The notes beneath the pieces were generated by a model. That model saw nothing but the letters and a program-made list of their open reading frames with translations, had not been told where the DNA came from and searched no databases. Positions 1-8,332 of a DNA stretch of 64,000 nucleotides are shown piece after piece (positions within the stretch are counted from its first letter, which is position 1; each line of letters opens with the position of its first letter). Source of the stretch: Bin87 sp965243255 (GTDB lineage Bacteria; Chloroflexota; Dehalococcoidia; Lucifugimonadales; UBA3495); NCBI GenBank assembly GCA_965243255.1, contig CBDEUH010000004.1:1302001-1366000 (forward strand), written 5' to 3'. Both the position numbers and the translations under genes were made by a program.

Positions 1-1
1 G

Positions 2-424
2 GTGATCAACGATATCATGGCCGTTACCATTCGGGCTTTCCAGCCCACGGGCCCGGACAGCATGGACGTAACCGCCTGGGAGATGGCGCCGGCCGACGAA
101 TCCGGAGACCTCCTAGGCCGCCGGCTGGATTCCTTCCTGACCTTCCTGGGGCCCGGCGGGTTCGCCACCCCGGACGATACGGAGGCGCTGGAATCCTGCC
201 AACAAGGTTTCCGCTCGGGTGGTGTGGAATGGTCAGACCTTTCCCGTGGCTTCCACCGGAGCCCTCGAGGCGACGACGAATTGCAGATGCGTTCCTTCTG
301 GCGTCGTTGGCAGTCGCTCATCGCCGAACTGCCGCACGTGGAGCAGTACGAGCGCGGCCTGGCTCCGGGCGAACTGCCCGAAGTGGCTCCCTCGCCCGAG
401 CTGTCCGTGGCGGCTGACGACTAG
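2..424 (+). CDS. Rieske ring-hydroxylating oxygenase alpha subunit, C-terminal part (cut by window start)
   Basis: Only the last 140 codons are present; the frame is open to the first base, so the N-terminal Rieske [2Fe-2S] domain lies outside the window. The visible part is the end of the catalytic (SRPBCC-fold) domain of a ring-hydroxylating dioxygenase large subunit. It contains ATPDDTEALESCQ, where this family supplies the Asp ligand of the mononuclear iron. From MAVTIR to the SFWRRW segment it is very similar to the complete alpha subunit that follows 6 bases downstream, so the two are tandem paralogs. These enzymes use O2 and electrons from a ferredoxin/reductase to hydroxylate aromatic or related substrates; the substrate cannot be read from the sequence. 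Confidence 0.9.
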   Translation: MINDIMAVTIRAFQPTGPDSMDVTAWEMAPADESGDLLGRRLDSFLTFLGPGGFATPDDTEALESCQQGFRSGGVEWSDLSRGFHRSPRGDDELQMRSFWRRWQSLIAELPHVEQYERGLAPGELPEVAPSPELSVAADD

Positions 425-430
425 CAACGG

Positions 431-1759
431 GTGACGATAAGGCAGGCCAGCATGGATATCGGCAACCTGGTGTACGACCGGCCAGACTTGGGCAAGTTCC
501 AAGTGCACCGCTCGAGCATGACCTCTCCGGAGATTTACGAGCTGGAGATGCGCCACGTCTTTGACCGCTGCTGGCTCTACCTCGGTCACGAATCCGAAGT
601 CCCCAGCCCCGGCGATTACGTCCGCCGCATTGTCGCTCAGCGCCCTCTTTTCTTCGCCCGCGACCGGGACGGCGAGTTGCGGGTCTTCCACAACACCTGT
701 CCACACCGGGGGGCGCTGATTTGTCGGACCGACCGGGGTAACGCCTCGGTTTTCCAATGCTTCTACCACGCCTGGAGCTTCAACACCTCCGGCGAGTTGA
801 TTGGTATGCCCGACATCGACGGCTACGGCCCCGACTTCAACCGGGCTGATATGGGCCTTCGCTCTCCTCGCTTTGACAGCTACAAGGGGTTCATATTCGT
901 CTGCTTTGACGAAGAAACCGAGTCACTGGTGGAATACCTGGCTGGCGCGGCGGAGTACCTGGACATGGTGACAGACCAATCCCCGTCGGGAATGCGGGTG
1001 ATTCCGGGTTCCAATCACTACAGCATCAAGGCCAACTGGAAGCTGCTGGCAGAGAACAGCATCGACGGCTATCACCTAGTGCCTACTCACAAAACCTTTT
1101 TTGACTATATTGGCCACCGATCCAACGACGTCTTCAGCGATGGCAGCAGCTTCGGGCGCGCGCTCGGCAAGGGGCACAGCGTGATGGTTTCGGATGCGAC
1201 CTATGGTCGTCCTATTGCCAAGTGGCATCCGTATTTCGGCGTGAACGCTCGGACCCAAATTGAGCAGATGCGAGATGACCTTACGGCCCGCTTCGGCCCG
1301 GATAAGGCAAATCAGATTACGGATACCAATCGACTTCTGCTCATCTTCCCGAACCTCATCGTCCAGGACGCAATGGCCATTACCGTCCGTGTTTTCTACC
1401 CTACCCACCCTGCTGGTCTCGATGTAAGCGCCTGGGAGATGGCTCCGACCGAAGAGCCAGAGACTATGCTGTACATACGCCTGCAGTCCTTTCTCAGCTT
1501 CTTCGGTCCCGGTGGATTCGCCACCCCCGACGATGTCGAGGCTTTGGAATCCTGCCAGCAGGGCTTCCGCTCTGGCGGTGTAGAATGGTCAGACCTCTCT
1601 CGGGGCATGACCCGCGCGCCTAGGGGCGATGATGAATTGCAAATGCGCTCATTCTGGCGTCGCTGGCACTCCCTAGTTTGCGGGCAGCCCTACCCTGAAA
1701 ACTTCGAGCTTGGCCTCAAACCTGGCAGCGCCTCCGCCAAGTTGACCAGCGAGGCCTAA
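431..1759 (+). CDS. Rieske ring-hydroxylating oxygenase alpha subunit
   Basis: A complete large subunit of 442 residues, the usual family length. The Rieske cluster ligands are C90, H92, C110 and H113 (CPH near residue 90, CFYH near 110). The catalytic domain carries the iron-binding motif DGYHLVPTH, giving D212, H215 and H220, and a C-terminal Asp in ATPDDVEALESCQ (about residue 368). The GTG at 431 is used here; an in-frame ATG at 452 has a better purine-rich region in front and may be the true start. It lies between a paralogous alpha subunit and a beta subunit, so it should form an alpha3beta3-type oxygenase. The electron-transfer partners are not in this window. Confidence 0.93.
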   Translation: MTIRQASMDIGNLVYDRPDLGKFQVHRSSMTSPEIYELEMRHVFDRCWLYLGHESEVPSPGDYVRRIVAQRPLFFARDRDGELRVFHNTCPHRGALICRTDRGNASVFQCFYHAWSFNTSGELIGMPDIDGYGPDFNRADMGLRSPRFDSYKGFIFVCFDEETESLVEYLAGAAEYLDMVTDQSPSGMRVIPGSNHYSIKANWKLLAENSIDGYHLVPTHKTFFDYIGHRSNDVFSDGSSFGRALGKGHSVMVSDATYGRPIAKWHPYFGVNARTQIEQMRDDLTARFGPDKANQITDTNRLLLIFPNLIVQDAMAITVRVFYPTHPAGLDVSAWEMAPTEEPETMLYIRLQSFLSFFGPGGFATPDDVEALESCQQGFRSGGVEWSDLSRGMTRAPRGDDELQMRSFWRRWHSLVCGQPYPENFELGLKPGSASAKLTSEA

Positions 1760-1786
1760 TCAACATACCCACAAGAGCGCTCCACA

Positions 1787-2329
1787 ATGACCTCAAAACT
1801 TACTCCCTCCATTCGTCCCGCCGTAACTGGATTGCCGGCCACCGCCGAATCGTTGCTGTTGCAGCACGAGGTGGAGCAGCTCCTCTACCAGGAAGCGCGT
1901 ATCCTCGACGACTGGGACCTGGACGGATGGTTAACCCTGTACACACCAGACGCCCGGTACATAGTTCCCACCACGGACCTGCCTGACGCCAATCCGGAGA
2001 CCGACCTGGTCTTCATTGACGACAATTATCGTCGCATGGTCGGACGGGTTGAACGGTTGAAGAGCCGCCACGCGCATCGGGAATACCCATGGTCGCGCAC
2101 GCGCCGCTTCATCGGCAACGTGATAATAACGTCGGTTGACGGGGATGAAATCGAGGCCACTGCGTCGGTGGCGGTATGGCGGTTTCGCGCCGGCGAATCG
2201 GCGCCCTACATCGGCCGGTATGATGTGCGGTTGCGCCGGATTGACGGCCGATTGCGGTTCTGCTACAAGAGGGCGACCCTGGATCAGGAAGAATTGTCCG
2301 ACCACGGCGCATTAAGCATCATTTTCTAG
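1787..2329 (+). CDS. Rieske ring-hydroxylating oxygenase beta subunit
   Basis: A 180-residue protein of the NTF2/SnoaL-like fold typical of small subunits of ring-hydroxylating dioxygenases. Characteristic features are the early helix with EQLLYQEARILDDWDLDGW, the strand LYTPDARYIVP, the RRMVGRVERL helix, and the SRTRRFIGNV strand before the C-terminal sheet. The small subunit has no cofactor and is mainly structural. It starts 27 bases after the second alpha subunit, so it is cotranscribed with it. Only one beta gene is visible for two alpha genes; either both alpha subunits share it or another lies upstream of the window. Confidence 0.88.
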   Translation: MTSKLTPSIRPAVTGLPATAESLLLQHEVEQLLYQEARILDDWDLDGWLTLYTPDARYIVPTTDLPDANPETDLVFIDDNYRRMVGRVERLKSRHAHREYPWSRTRRFIGNVIITSVDGDEIEATASVAVWRFRAGESAPYIGRYDVRLRRIDGRLRFCYKRATLDQEELSDHGALSIIF

Positions 2330-2341
2330 AGAGGGTTCACA

Positions 2342-2803
2342 ATGACCACTAGCAACGATATTTTGAGCGCCGAACAACGGGAACTGCTGGCCGCCGCGCT
2401 GAATCGCATCGTGCCCGCGCAAGGGGAGATGCCCGCTGCCGGGGACCTAGGCATCGTGGAGTTCGTGGAGTCAGTGGCGGCGGGCAGCAGCCTCAAGCGG
2501 CGAAACCTGTTGAACGGGCTGTTGCGGATAGAATTGGCCGCGGCTGAGCGGGGCGGAGCCTTTGCGTCGCTGTCGGCGGACGCTCAAACCGAGGCGCTCC
2601 GTGCGGTGCAGCAGACAGACCCGGAATTTTTCCAAGAACTGGTTACCCAGACCTATCGTGGTTACTACACCAACGAAAGGGTGTTCGACCTGCTCAGCTA
2701 TCGCGCCCCCAACCGGGAGGGTTACGACCCGATTCCCTTTGACGAATCGCTGCTGGAACCGGTGCGTCAGCGGGGCCAGGTGTGGGTTTCCACCAACGAT
2801 TGA
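2342..2803 (+). CDS. Gluconate 2-dehydrogenase subunit 3-like protein
   Basis: A 153-residue protein resembling the gluconate 2-dehydrogenase subunit 3 family: an N-terminal LSAEQRELLAAALNRIVP segment, then FFQELVTQTYRGYYTNERVFDLL. In known systems this small subunit accompanies a flavin-containing GMC oxidoreductase, often as a secreted complex. Here there is no twin-arginine or Sec signal and no GMC oxidoreductase next to it; it follows the oxygenase beta subunit by 12 bases and so belongs to that operon. The family match is moderate and its role with the oxygenase is unknown. Confidence 0.65.
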   Translation: MTTSNDILSAEQRELLAAALNRIVPAQGEMPAAGDLGIVEFVESVAAGSSLKRRNLLNGLLRIELAAAERGGAFASLSADAQTEALRAVQQTDPEFFQELVTQTYRGYYTNERVFDLLSYRAPNREGYDPIPFDESLLEPVRQRGQVWVSTND

Positions 2804-2809
2804 GCGTCC

Positions 2810-3778
2810 TCAGGCCGCCATGGGCAGCTCCAGTTGCGTCGGAGCCTCGGGGTCAATTTCCAGCCCGGGATTATGGCCGCCCAATTCTCCAAAGCCGGGC
2901 AGGGTAGCCGGCAGCAGCCCCTTGACCGAGGGCATTCTGGGCAGTTCCCAACGCAGGCGGGCATCTTGCACCAGGGCCAGCACGGCGTTGGTGTAATCCC
3001 GGGGCGCGTGCTCGCTGCCGTAGAGTCGGGCGTATCCCGGCGCCAAGTGGGGATAGGACTCCCGAATGAAGGGCATAAACCATTCCCGGCTGCCCGGCCT
3101 GAGGAAGAGCAGGTTTCCGGATAGGAACTGAGCGCGGTGGTGGGCAGCGGCGGCAACCAGGGCCTCGATGCTGGCGGCGCTGTCGGAAAGCCCGGGCAGC
3201 AGCGGTGCGGCCAGCACACCGGCGGGAATGCCGTGCTCCACCAGGTATTGCATCGTCTCCAGACGAGCAATAGGGTGCGGCGCGCCGGGCTCGGTTTGAC
3301 GCCACACGGTTTCATCGACAGTGCCAACGCTGAACACGACCTGTACGCCAGCTACTTCGTTGAGGCGGCGCAGCACGTCAACGTCGCGGCGGACCAGGGT
3401 GCCCTTGGTAGTTATGGATGCCGGATTGCCGAATTCGGCCATCACTTCCAGAATCTGCCGGGTGAGACGGTACTGGGCCTCTGCCGGCTCGTAAGGGTCG
3501 GAGGCGGTTCCGATGACGACGGGCTCGCCACACCACTTGGGTCGGGCAAGCTCTTCGCGCAGTACGGCCGGGGCGTTGACCTTGGCGAAGATCTGACGCT
3601 CAAAGTCCACGCCGGCGTCCATTCCCCAGTATTGATGGGTGGAACGGGCGTAGCAGTATCGGCAGGCGTGGCGGCATCCCCGGTAGGGATTAATCGTCCA
3701 GCGGAAATGGTAATCCGGGGCGTTGACCCGATTGATAAGAGACTTGCAGCGAATTTCCGTGACCTGAGCGGCAACCAT
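2810..3778 (-). CDS. Radical SAM protein, Rv2578c/SplB-like family
   Basis: A 322-residue radical S-adenosylmethionine enzyme. The [4Fe-4S] motif is RGCRHACRYCYAR, with C35, C39 and C42. It continues with VVIGTASDPYEPAE, TRQILEVM and SITTKGTLVRRDVDVL, which are characteristic of the Rv2578c/SplB-related group. The C-terminal third lacks recognisable extra domains. The reaction is not known; the name SplB reflects spore photoproduct lyase, but no evidence ties this protein to DNA photoproducts. The gene is convergent with the oxygenase operon (6 bases apart) and has a well-formed promoter and an SOS-like palindrome upstream. The ATG is preceded by GGAGG at a spacing of 8. Confidence 0.85.
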   Translation of the reverse strand: MVAAQVTEIRCKSLINRVNAPDYHFRWTINPYRGCRHACRYCYARSTHQYWGMDAGVDFERQIFAKVNAPAVLREELARPKWCGEPVVIGTASDPYEPAEAQYRLTRQILEVMAEFGNPASITTKGTLVRRDVDVLRRLNEVAGVQVVFSVGTVDETVWRQTEPGAPHPIARLETMQYLVEHGIPAGVLAAPLLPGLSDSAASIEALVAAAAHHRAQFLSGNLLFLRPGSREWFMPFIRESYPHLAPGYARLYGSEHAPRDYTNAVLALVQDARLRWELPRMPSVKGLLPATLPGFGELGGHNPGLEIDPEAPTQLELPMAA

Positions 3779-3792
3779 CGGTAAGACCTCCG

Positions 3793-3854
3793 CAAACGAA
3801 TGTTCGTTCGACTCGCTCCCATTATAGCCCGTATGTTCGTCAGAGTCAATGTTC
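3793..3854 (-). promoter_or_regulatory. Promoter with possible LexA-type operator for the radical SAM gene
   Basis: On the minus strand a TTGACT -35 box (3849-3844) is separated by exactly 17 bases from a perfect TATAAT -10 box (3826-3821). Just downstream, at 3806-3793, is CGAACATTCGTTTG, which matches the Gram-positive SOS box CGAACRNRYGTTYG at all but one position. The hexamer GAACAT also occurs at 3854-3849 and 3838-3833, giving three same-orientation copies around the promoter. Binding by LexA is an inference from pattern only. Confidence 0.6.
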
Positions 3855-3953
3855 TGCTGATTGGGATTCTGCCTGCTTCTATAATACCATATATTGCAAA
3901 TAGCGATAGTAAGTCGCGCGGGGGACGCGGGCGCCAGTGGCCGCTGGGCCGGC

Positions 3954-3959
3954 TATAAT
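3954..3959 (+). promoter_or_regulatory. -10 box for the gamma-carbonic anhydrase gene
   Basis: A perfect TATAAT lies 31 bases before the TTG start. No convincing -35 hexamer is found at 16-18 bases upstream, so this is a partial promoter call. Confidence 0.4.
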
Positions 3960-3990
3960 TGACCGAACCGAACGTCACAGGAGGACTCCT

Positions 3991-4518
3991 TTGATTCGCA
4001 GCATTGACGGCAAGACACCGCAGATTCACCCCAGCGCGTTTATCAGCGAGGCGGCCTACATCGTCGGCGACGTTGTTGTCGGCGAGGGCACCAGCGTCTG
4101 GCCAGGCGCAGTGATTCGCGGGGATTACGGGCGCATCATCATTGGCAAGAACTGCTCAATCCAGGACAATTGCGTGATTCACACGGATGACTACCTGGAA
4201 ATGGGCGACAACGTGCTGATGACCCACGGCGCGGTAATACACGGCGGCTACGTGGGCAACAACGTGATGATCGGCGTCAACGCGGTATGCCTGGAGGACT
4301 GCCGGGTCGGCAACTACGTCCTGATCGGCGCGGGAGCCATTGTTACCGGCACGCCCATACCTGACGAGTCCCTGGTAATCGGAGTTCCGGGACGCATCCG
4401 CGACCTGCCACCCCAGCATCGCCAGCGGCTGGAGAACCCCACCGCGCGCTACCAGGAGAACGCCAAGCGGTTCATTGCTGCCGGGTTGGGCCTGCAGATC
4501 CCGGCAACCGAGGCCTGA
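3991..4518 (+). CDS. Gamma-class carbonic anhydrase-like left-handed beta-helix protein
   Basis: A 175-residue hexapeptide-repeat protein. The TTG at 3991 is chosen because a strong AGGAGG (3979-3984) sits 6 bases before it; longer in-frame versions lack a ribosome binding site and would cover the -10 box. The repeats (for example IVGDVVVGEGTSVWPGAVIRG) build a left-handed beta-helix. The three zinc-ligand histidines of the family appear at H64 (CVIHTDD), H79 (MTHGAV) and H84 (VIHGG). Such proteins form trimers that may hydrate CO2 or act as paralogs without activity; the catalytic Glu of Cam is not evident, so real activity is uncertain. Confidence 0.85.
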   Translation: MIRSIDGKTPQIHPSAFISEAAYIVGDVVVGEGTSVWPGAVIRGDYGRIIIGKNCSIQDNCVIHTDDYLEMGDNVLMTHGAVIHGGYVGNNVMIGVNAVCLEDCRVGNYVLIGAGAIVTGTPIPDESLVIGVPGRIRDLPPQHRQRLENPTARYQENAKRFIAAGLGLQIPATEA

Positions 4519-4548
4519 GGTTCAAACGGAGCGGATGATGCGGGACCC

Positions 4549-7500
4549 TTAGGCCAAGCTGCCCTGATACTCGGAGCAACTTTCGCCGGTCAGCAGGTCT
4601 TTCTGAACCCGATCCTGGAGTTCCTTGCAGAAGCTCGTAGAGATGGTAGGAATCTCCATGAGCACCCTCCGGTCTTCTTTCAGGTTCAATTCCAGATAGA
4701 TCCTATCATCGCCGGTGTATTCCAGCATGATGCGGATGGCCTGGCGCAGGCGGTAACGGTCTTCGTCCGGCTTATCCGTCTCGGTCATCTTGATGAGCAC
4801 GCCGGCGTCCTGGCCGGAGCCATTGCCATTCCCATTGCCGTTCACCGTGGGCGTCGGACTCTGAGCAGGGGTTCTGCTGCCGTTGCGAGTAGCGTTTGAA
4901 GAACCCCGAGGGCCGGTTCGACCGTTGGAGCGCGTCGGCGGAGGGGCAACCGGCAGATCGGAGTCAGTTGTGGCCGGCTCATCGGGTAGTTGGTATTCCT
5001 GGGCTTCGTAGCAGGCGATGGAGAAATCGTCGCCGCGGATTTGGAGACGACCGGTTACTCGGGCCACCCGGCCCGGCTGCCAAACATGGGCGGTATTATC
5101 CAGTGAATCCGGCCAGACCATGGTTTCAACCTGACCGCCCAGCAGGGCCAGGTCAACGCGGAGAAACTTGCGGTTGTCCCTGGTGTAGCGCTCCGACACC
5201 CCTGATATATGACCGAGCAGGGTTACGGTGCTGCTCAGCATATCCTCGCTGAGTTGGTCAACGGAAATGTACGCATCGCCGGGGTTGACGGCGGCGAGTG
5301 CGCGCAATGGATTGTACGAGAGGGCTACTCCCAAGTATTCCTTTTCCAGCGTCGCCTTTTCCTGCTGAGTGTAGTCGGGCTGCCGGGTATCCAGCTCCAA
5401 CAGGGTGCCGCCGGCGCCGCTGTCCAGTTCGTCGCCGAACATGCCGACCTGACCCGACAGACGGTTACGGGTTTCCTGCTGGGCCATGGCCCAGATGCGG
5501 TCGAGACTGGCGATGACGACGGCCCGGGGAGCCAGGGAGTCAAAGGCTCCCGCGCTGGCCAGGGCCTCCAGCGTCCTGCGGTTCAGTCCCGATACATCGA
5601 CACGGCGGCAGAAATCGCTGACCGAAGCGTACGGCCCTCCGGCTTCCCGTTCCTTTACGATGGGCGTGATGGCGGCCTCGCCAACGGTCTTGATGGCGGC
5701 CAAGCCGATGCGCAGAGCATTTTCCGGCTTGCCTTCGGGTTTGTCCAGCGTGTAGTGGACACCGGAGCTGTTGACGTCTGGCAGGCGAATTTCAATGCCC
5801 ATGCGCGTGCATTCGGTAATTGACGCCACATAACGGTCGCCGTGGTCGAGCCGACAATTGAGCACTGACGCCATGTATTCGACCGGATGGTGGGTTTTGA
5901 AGTATGCCGTCCAGTAAGAGATCAATCCGTAGCTGACGCTGTGGGCCTTGTTGAAGGCGTAGCCGGCGAAGGGTTCGATGAGATTGAAAATCTCAACCCC
6001 CATCTCCCTGGTGTAGCCCTGCTGAACGGCGCCGGAGACGAATCGCTCACGCTCTTCCGCCATCAGCTCGGGGATCTTCTTGCCCATGGCCTTGCGCACG
6101 GTGTCGGCCTCGCCAAGGCTGTAACCGGCAAAGTTTTGCAACACGTGCAGAACCTGGTCCTGATAGACGATTACACCATAGGTTTCGTCCAGCAGTTCCT
6201 TCATACTGGGGTGGGGGTAAGAGACCTTTTCCCGGCCGTGTTTAGAGCGAATGAATCGGTCAATGTGTTCCATGGGCCCGGGGCGATACAGGGCAATCAT
6301 CGCGGCGATATCGCCCAGGTCGGAGGGTTTCAACTCCTTGATGTAGCGTTGCATTCCGGCGCTTTCCAGCTGGAACAGGTCGGAAGTGTTGCCGGTGCCA
6401 AGGAGTTCGTAGGTTTCCGGGTCGTCCAGCGAGAGGCGGCTGAGGTCGATGCGGATGCCGCGCTCTTCGTCCAACAGCTTGATGGTGCGGTCCAAGATGG
6501 TGAGATTGGTCAGACCGAGGAAGTCCATCTTGAGCAGGCCCAGCTTGGCTACAGGGTCCATGGAATACTGGGTCATCATCACTGGGCTGTTTTCGTCGCC
6601 ACGGGCGGGCCGCTGCAAGGGCACCGTCTCGGTCAGGGGTTCGTCGGCGATGAGGACTCCGGCGGCGTGAGTGCTCACGTGGTGCACGATGCCTTCCAGG
6701 GCCTGGGCGTTATCCACCAGGCTCTGGATCGCGCCGTCGCTCTGGTAGCTATCCTGCAGTTCGGGATTGGCGGTTATTGCGTCGGACAGGGTGCGGGCTT
6801 TGAAGGGAACCATGCGGGCGATGCGGTCAACGTCGCCGTAGCTCATACCCAGACCGCGGCCTACGTCGCGGAGGGCCGCCTTGGGGCCCATGGTTCCGAA
6901 GGTGATGATTTGCGCCACCCGTTCACTGCCGTAGCGGTCAATTACGTAGCGCAGCACTTCATCCCGGCGGTCGTCCTGGAAGTCCATGTCGATGTCGGGC
7001 ATTTCCTTGCGCTCAAAGTTCAGGAAACGCTCAAAGACCAGGTTGTAAGCGAGAGGGTCAATGTCAGTGATGCCGAGGCAATAGAGGACGACACTGGCGG
7101 CGGCGCTGCCCCGTACGCCGAACAGGATTTCCTGCCGGCGCACGAAGGATATGATGTCCCAAACCACCAGGAAGTAGTTGGCGAAACTGGTTTGCCGCAC
7201 GACTTCCAGCTCGTATTCCATGCGGGCACGCGCGGCCTCGTTGTTGCGACCGTAGCGCTTATTGAAACCCTCCCAGCACAGCCGCTCCAGGTAGGCGTCG
7301 GCGTCCTCGCCGTTGGGCGTGGGATAGCGCGGCAGGTGCATCTGTCCAAAGCCGAGGGACACGTCGCATTGCTGGGCGATTTCGCCGGTGATATCAACGG
7401 CCTGGGGAAACTCCGGGAACAGCGCGGCCATCTCCTTCGGCGATTTGATGTAGTAGGAGGAATCCTCCATGCGCAGCCGTTTTTCGTCGTGAACGTTGGT

Positions 7501-8172
7501 GCCGGTCTGAATGCAGATGTACACGTCCTGGTATTGATGATCGGACTGGCGGACGTAGTGGGCGTCGTTGGTGACGAGCAGGGGGATGCCAGTTTCGCGG
7601 TTGAGGCGTATGAGGCCGTCGTTAATCCGGGGGAGCTGCTCGATGTGCTCGTGGTGCTGCAATTCCAGGAAGTAGTTTTCGCCGAAAAGCTCGCGATACC
7701 AGCCAACCTGCTGTTTGGCGGCGTCGTAACTGCCTTGAGCCAGCAGGATGGGAACCTCCGCCGACGGACAGCCGGACAGGCAAATCAGCCCTTCTCGATG
7801 CTCGTGCAGCAGCTCCTTGTCGATACGAGGGCGGTAGTGGAACCCCTCCAAGTTGGAGCGGGTCACCAGTTGGAGAAGGTTGCGGTAGCCGGTGTTGTTT
7901 TTGGCAATCACCACCAGGTGATTGGCGGTGCGCTCGTTGGGGGAGCGGTCGTGCCGGCTGCCATGGGCGACGTAGAGTTCGCAGCCGATGATGGGCTTGA
8001 TGCCGGCGTCCTTGCACTCGGAGTAGAAATCGACCACGCCGTAGAGGGAGCCGTGGTCGGTGATACTCATGGCATCCATGCCCAGTTCCCGCGTGCGGCT
8101 GACCAGGTCGGGAATACGGCTGATGCCGTCCAGCATACTGTATTCGGTATGGGTGTGGAGGTGGGTGAACAC
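4549..8172 (-). CDS. dnaE: DNA polymerase III alpha subunit
   Basis: The replicative polymerase, 1207 residues. An N-terminal PHP domain starts HLHTHTEYSMLDG and has metal-ligand motifs ITDHG (39-40) and TNDAHY (203-205), so its metal site looks intact and it could proofread. The polymerase palm carries MPDIDMDF with catalytic D395 and D397 and the third Asp in KMDFLGLT. A helix-hairpin-helix and OB fold follow (VTLLGHISG...). Then comes a low-complexity Ser/Asn/Gly linker ending in repeated NG, and a C-terminal domain of about 90 residues (RIYLELNL, VLMEIP). The start is GTG, placed by homology at the PHP domain. It is convergent with the carbonic anhydrase gene. Confidence 0.97.
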   Translation of the reverse strand: MFTHLHTHTEYSMLDGISRIPDLVSRTRELGMDAMSITDHGSLYGVVDFYSECKDAGIKPIIGCELYVAHGSRHDRSPNERTANHLVVIAKNNTGYRNLLQLVTRSNLEGFHYRPRIDKELLHEHREGLICLSGCPSAEVPILLAQGSYDAAKQQVGWYRELFGENYFLELQHHEHIEQLPRINDGLIRLNRETGIPLLVTNDAHYVRQSDHQYQDVYICIQTGTNVHDEKRLRMEDSSYYIKSPKEMAALFPEFPQAVDITGEIAQQCDVSLGFGQMHLPRYPTPNGEDADAYLERLCWEGFNKRYGRNNEAARARMEYELEVVRQTSFANYFLVVWDIISFVRRQEILFGVRGSAAASVVLYCLGITDIDPLAYNLVFERFLNFERKEMPDIDMDFQDDRRDEVLRYVIDRYGSERVAQIITFGTMGPKAALRDVGRGLGMSYGDVDRIARMVPFKARTLSDAITANPELQDSYQSDGAIQSLVDNAQALEGIVHHVSTHAAGVLIADEPLTETVPLQRPARGDENSPVMMTQYSMDPVAKLGLLKMDFLGLTNLTILDRTIKLLDEERGIRIDLSRLSLDDPETYELLGTGNTSDLFQLESAGMQRYIKELKPSDLGDIAAMIALYRPGPMEHIDRFIRSKHGREKVSYPHPSMKELLDETYGVIVYQDQVLHVLQNFAGYSLGEADTVRKAMGKKIPELMAEERERFVSGAVQQGYTREMGVEIFNLIEPFAGYAFNKAHSVSYGLISYWTAYFKTHHPVEYMASVLNCRLDHGDRYVASITECTRMGIEIRLPDVNSSGVHYTLDKPEGKPENALRIGLAAIKTVGEAAITPIVKEREAGGPYASVSDFCRRVDVSGLNRRTLEALASAGAFDSLAPRAVVIASLDRIWAMAQQETRNRLSGQVGMFGDELDSGAGGTLLELDTRQPDYTQQEKATLEKEYLGVALSYNPLRALAAVNPGDAYISVDQLSEDMLSSTVTLLGHISGVSERYTRDNRKFLRVDLALLGGQVETMVWPDSLDNTAHVWQPGRVARVTGRLQIRGDDFSIACYEAQEYQLPDEPATTDSDLPVAPPPTRSNGRTGPRGSSNATRNGSRTPAQSPTPTVNGNGNGNGSGQDAGVLIKMTETDKPDEDRYRLRQAIRIMLEYTGDDRIYLELNLKEDRRVLMEIPTISTSFCKELQDRVQKDLLTGESCSEYQGSLA

Positions 8173-8278
8173 AGCTAAGAAATCCTGAGAGACGTGATGT
8201 TATGTCGCCAATGCCGGCGGGTCAATAATAGCAGGCGGCATCACCATCTGCCAACGAAGACGGGGCCTTAAATCAACC

Positions 8279-8307
8279 GGCCCGCCAGCATTTTCGACCG
8301 GCGGGCC
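8279..8307 (-). terminator. GC-rich hairpin after the 357-residue protein gene
   Basis: GGCCCGCC (8279-8286) pairs with GGCGGGCC (8300-8307) across a 13-base loop, 26 bases past the minus-strand stop codon. The downstream tail is only weakly T-rich (GGTTGATTT), so termination efficiency is uncertain. Confidence 0.55.
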
Positions 8308-8332
8308 ACTGATTCTACAGAGCGTAAAGTCG

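Noticed and set aside
5887..8178. 763-codon open frame on the plus strand opposite dnaE
   Set aside because: It mirrors dnaE on the complementary strand with a composition typical of antisense frames in GC-rich DNA, and has no family motifs. dnaE is certain.
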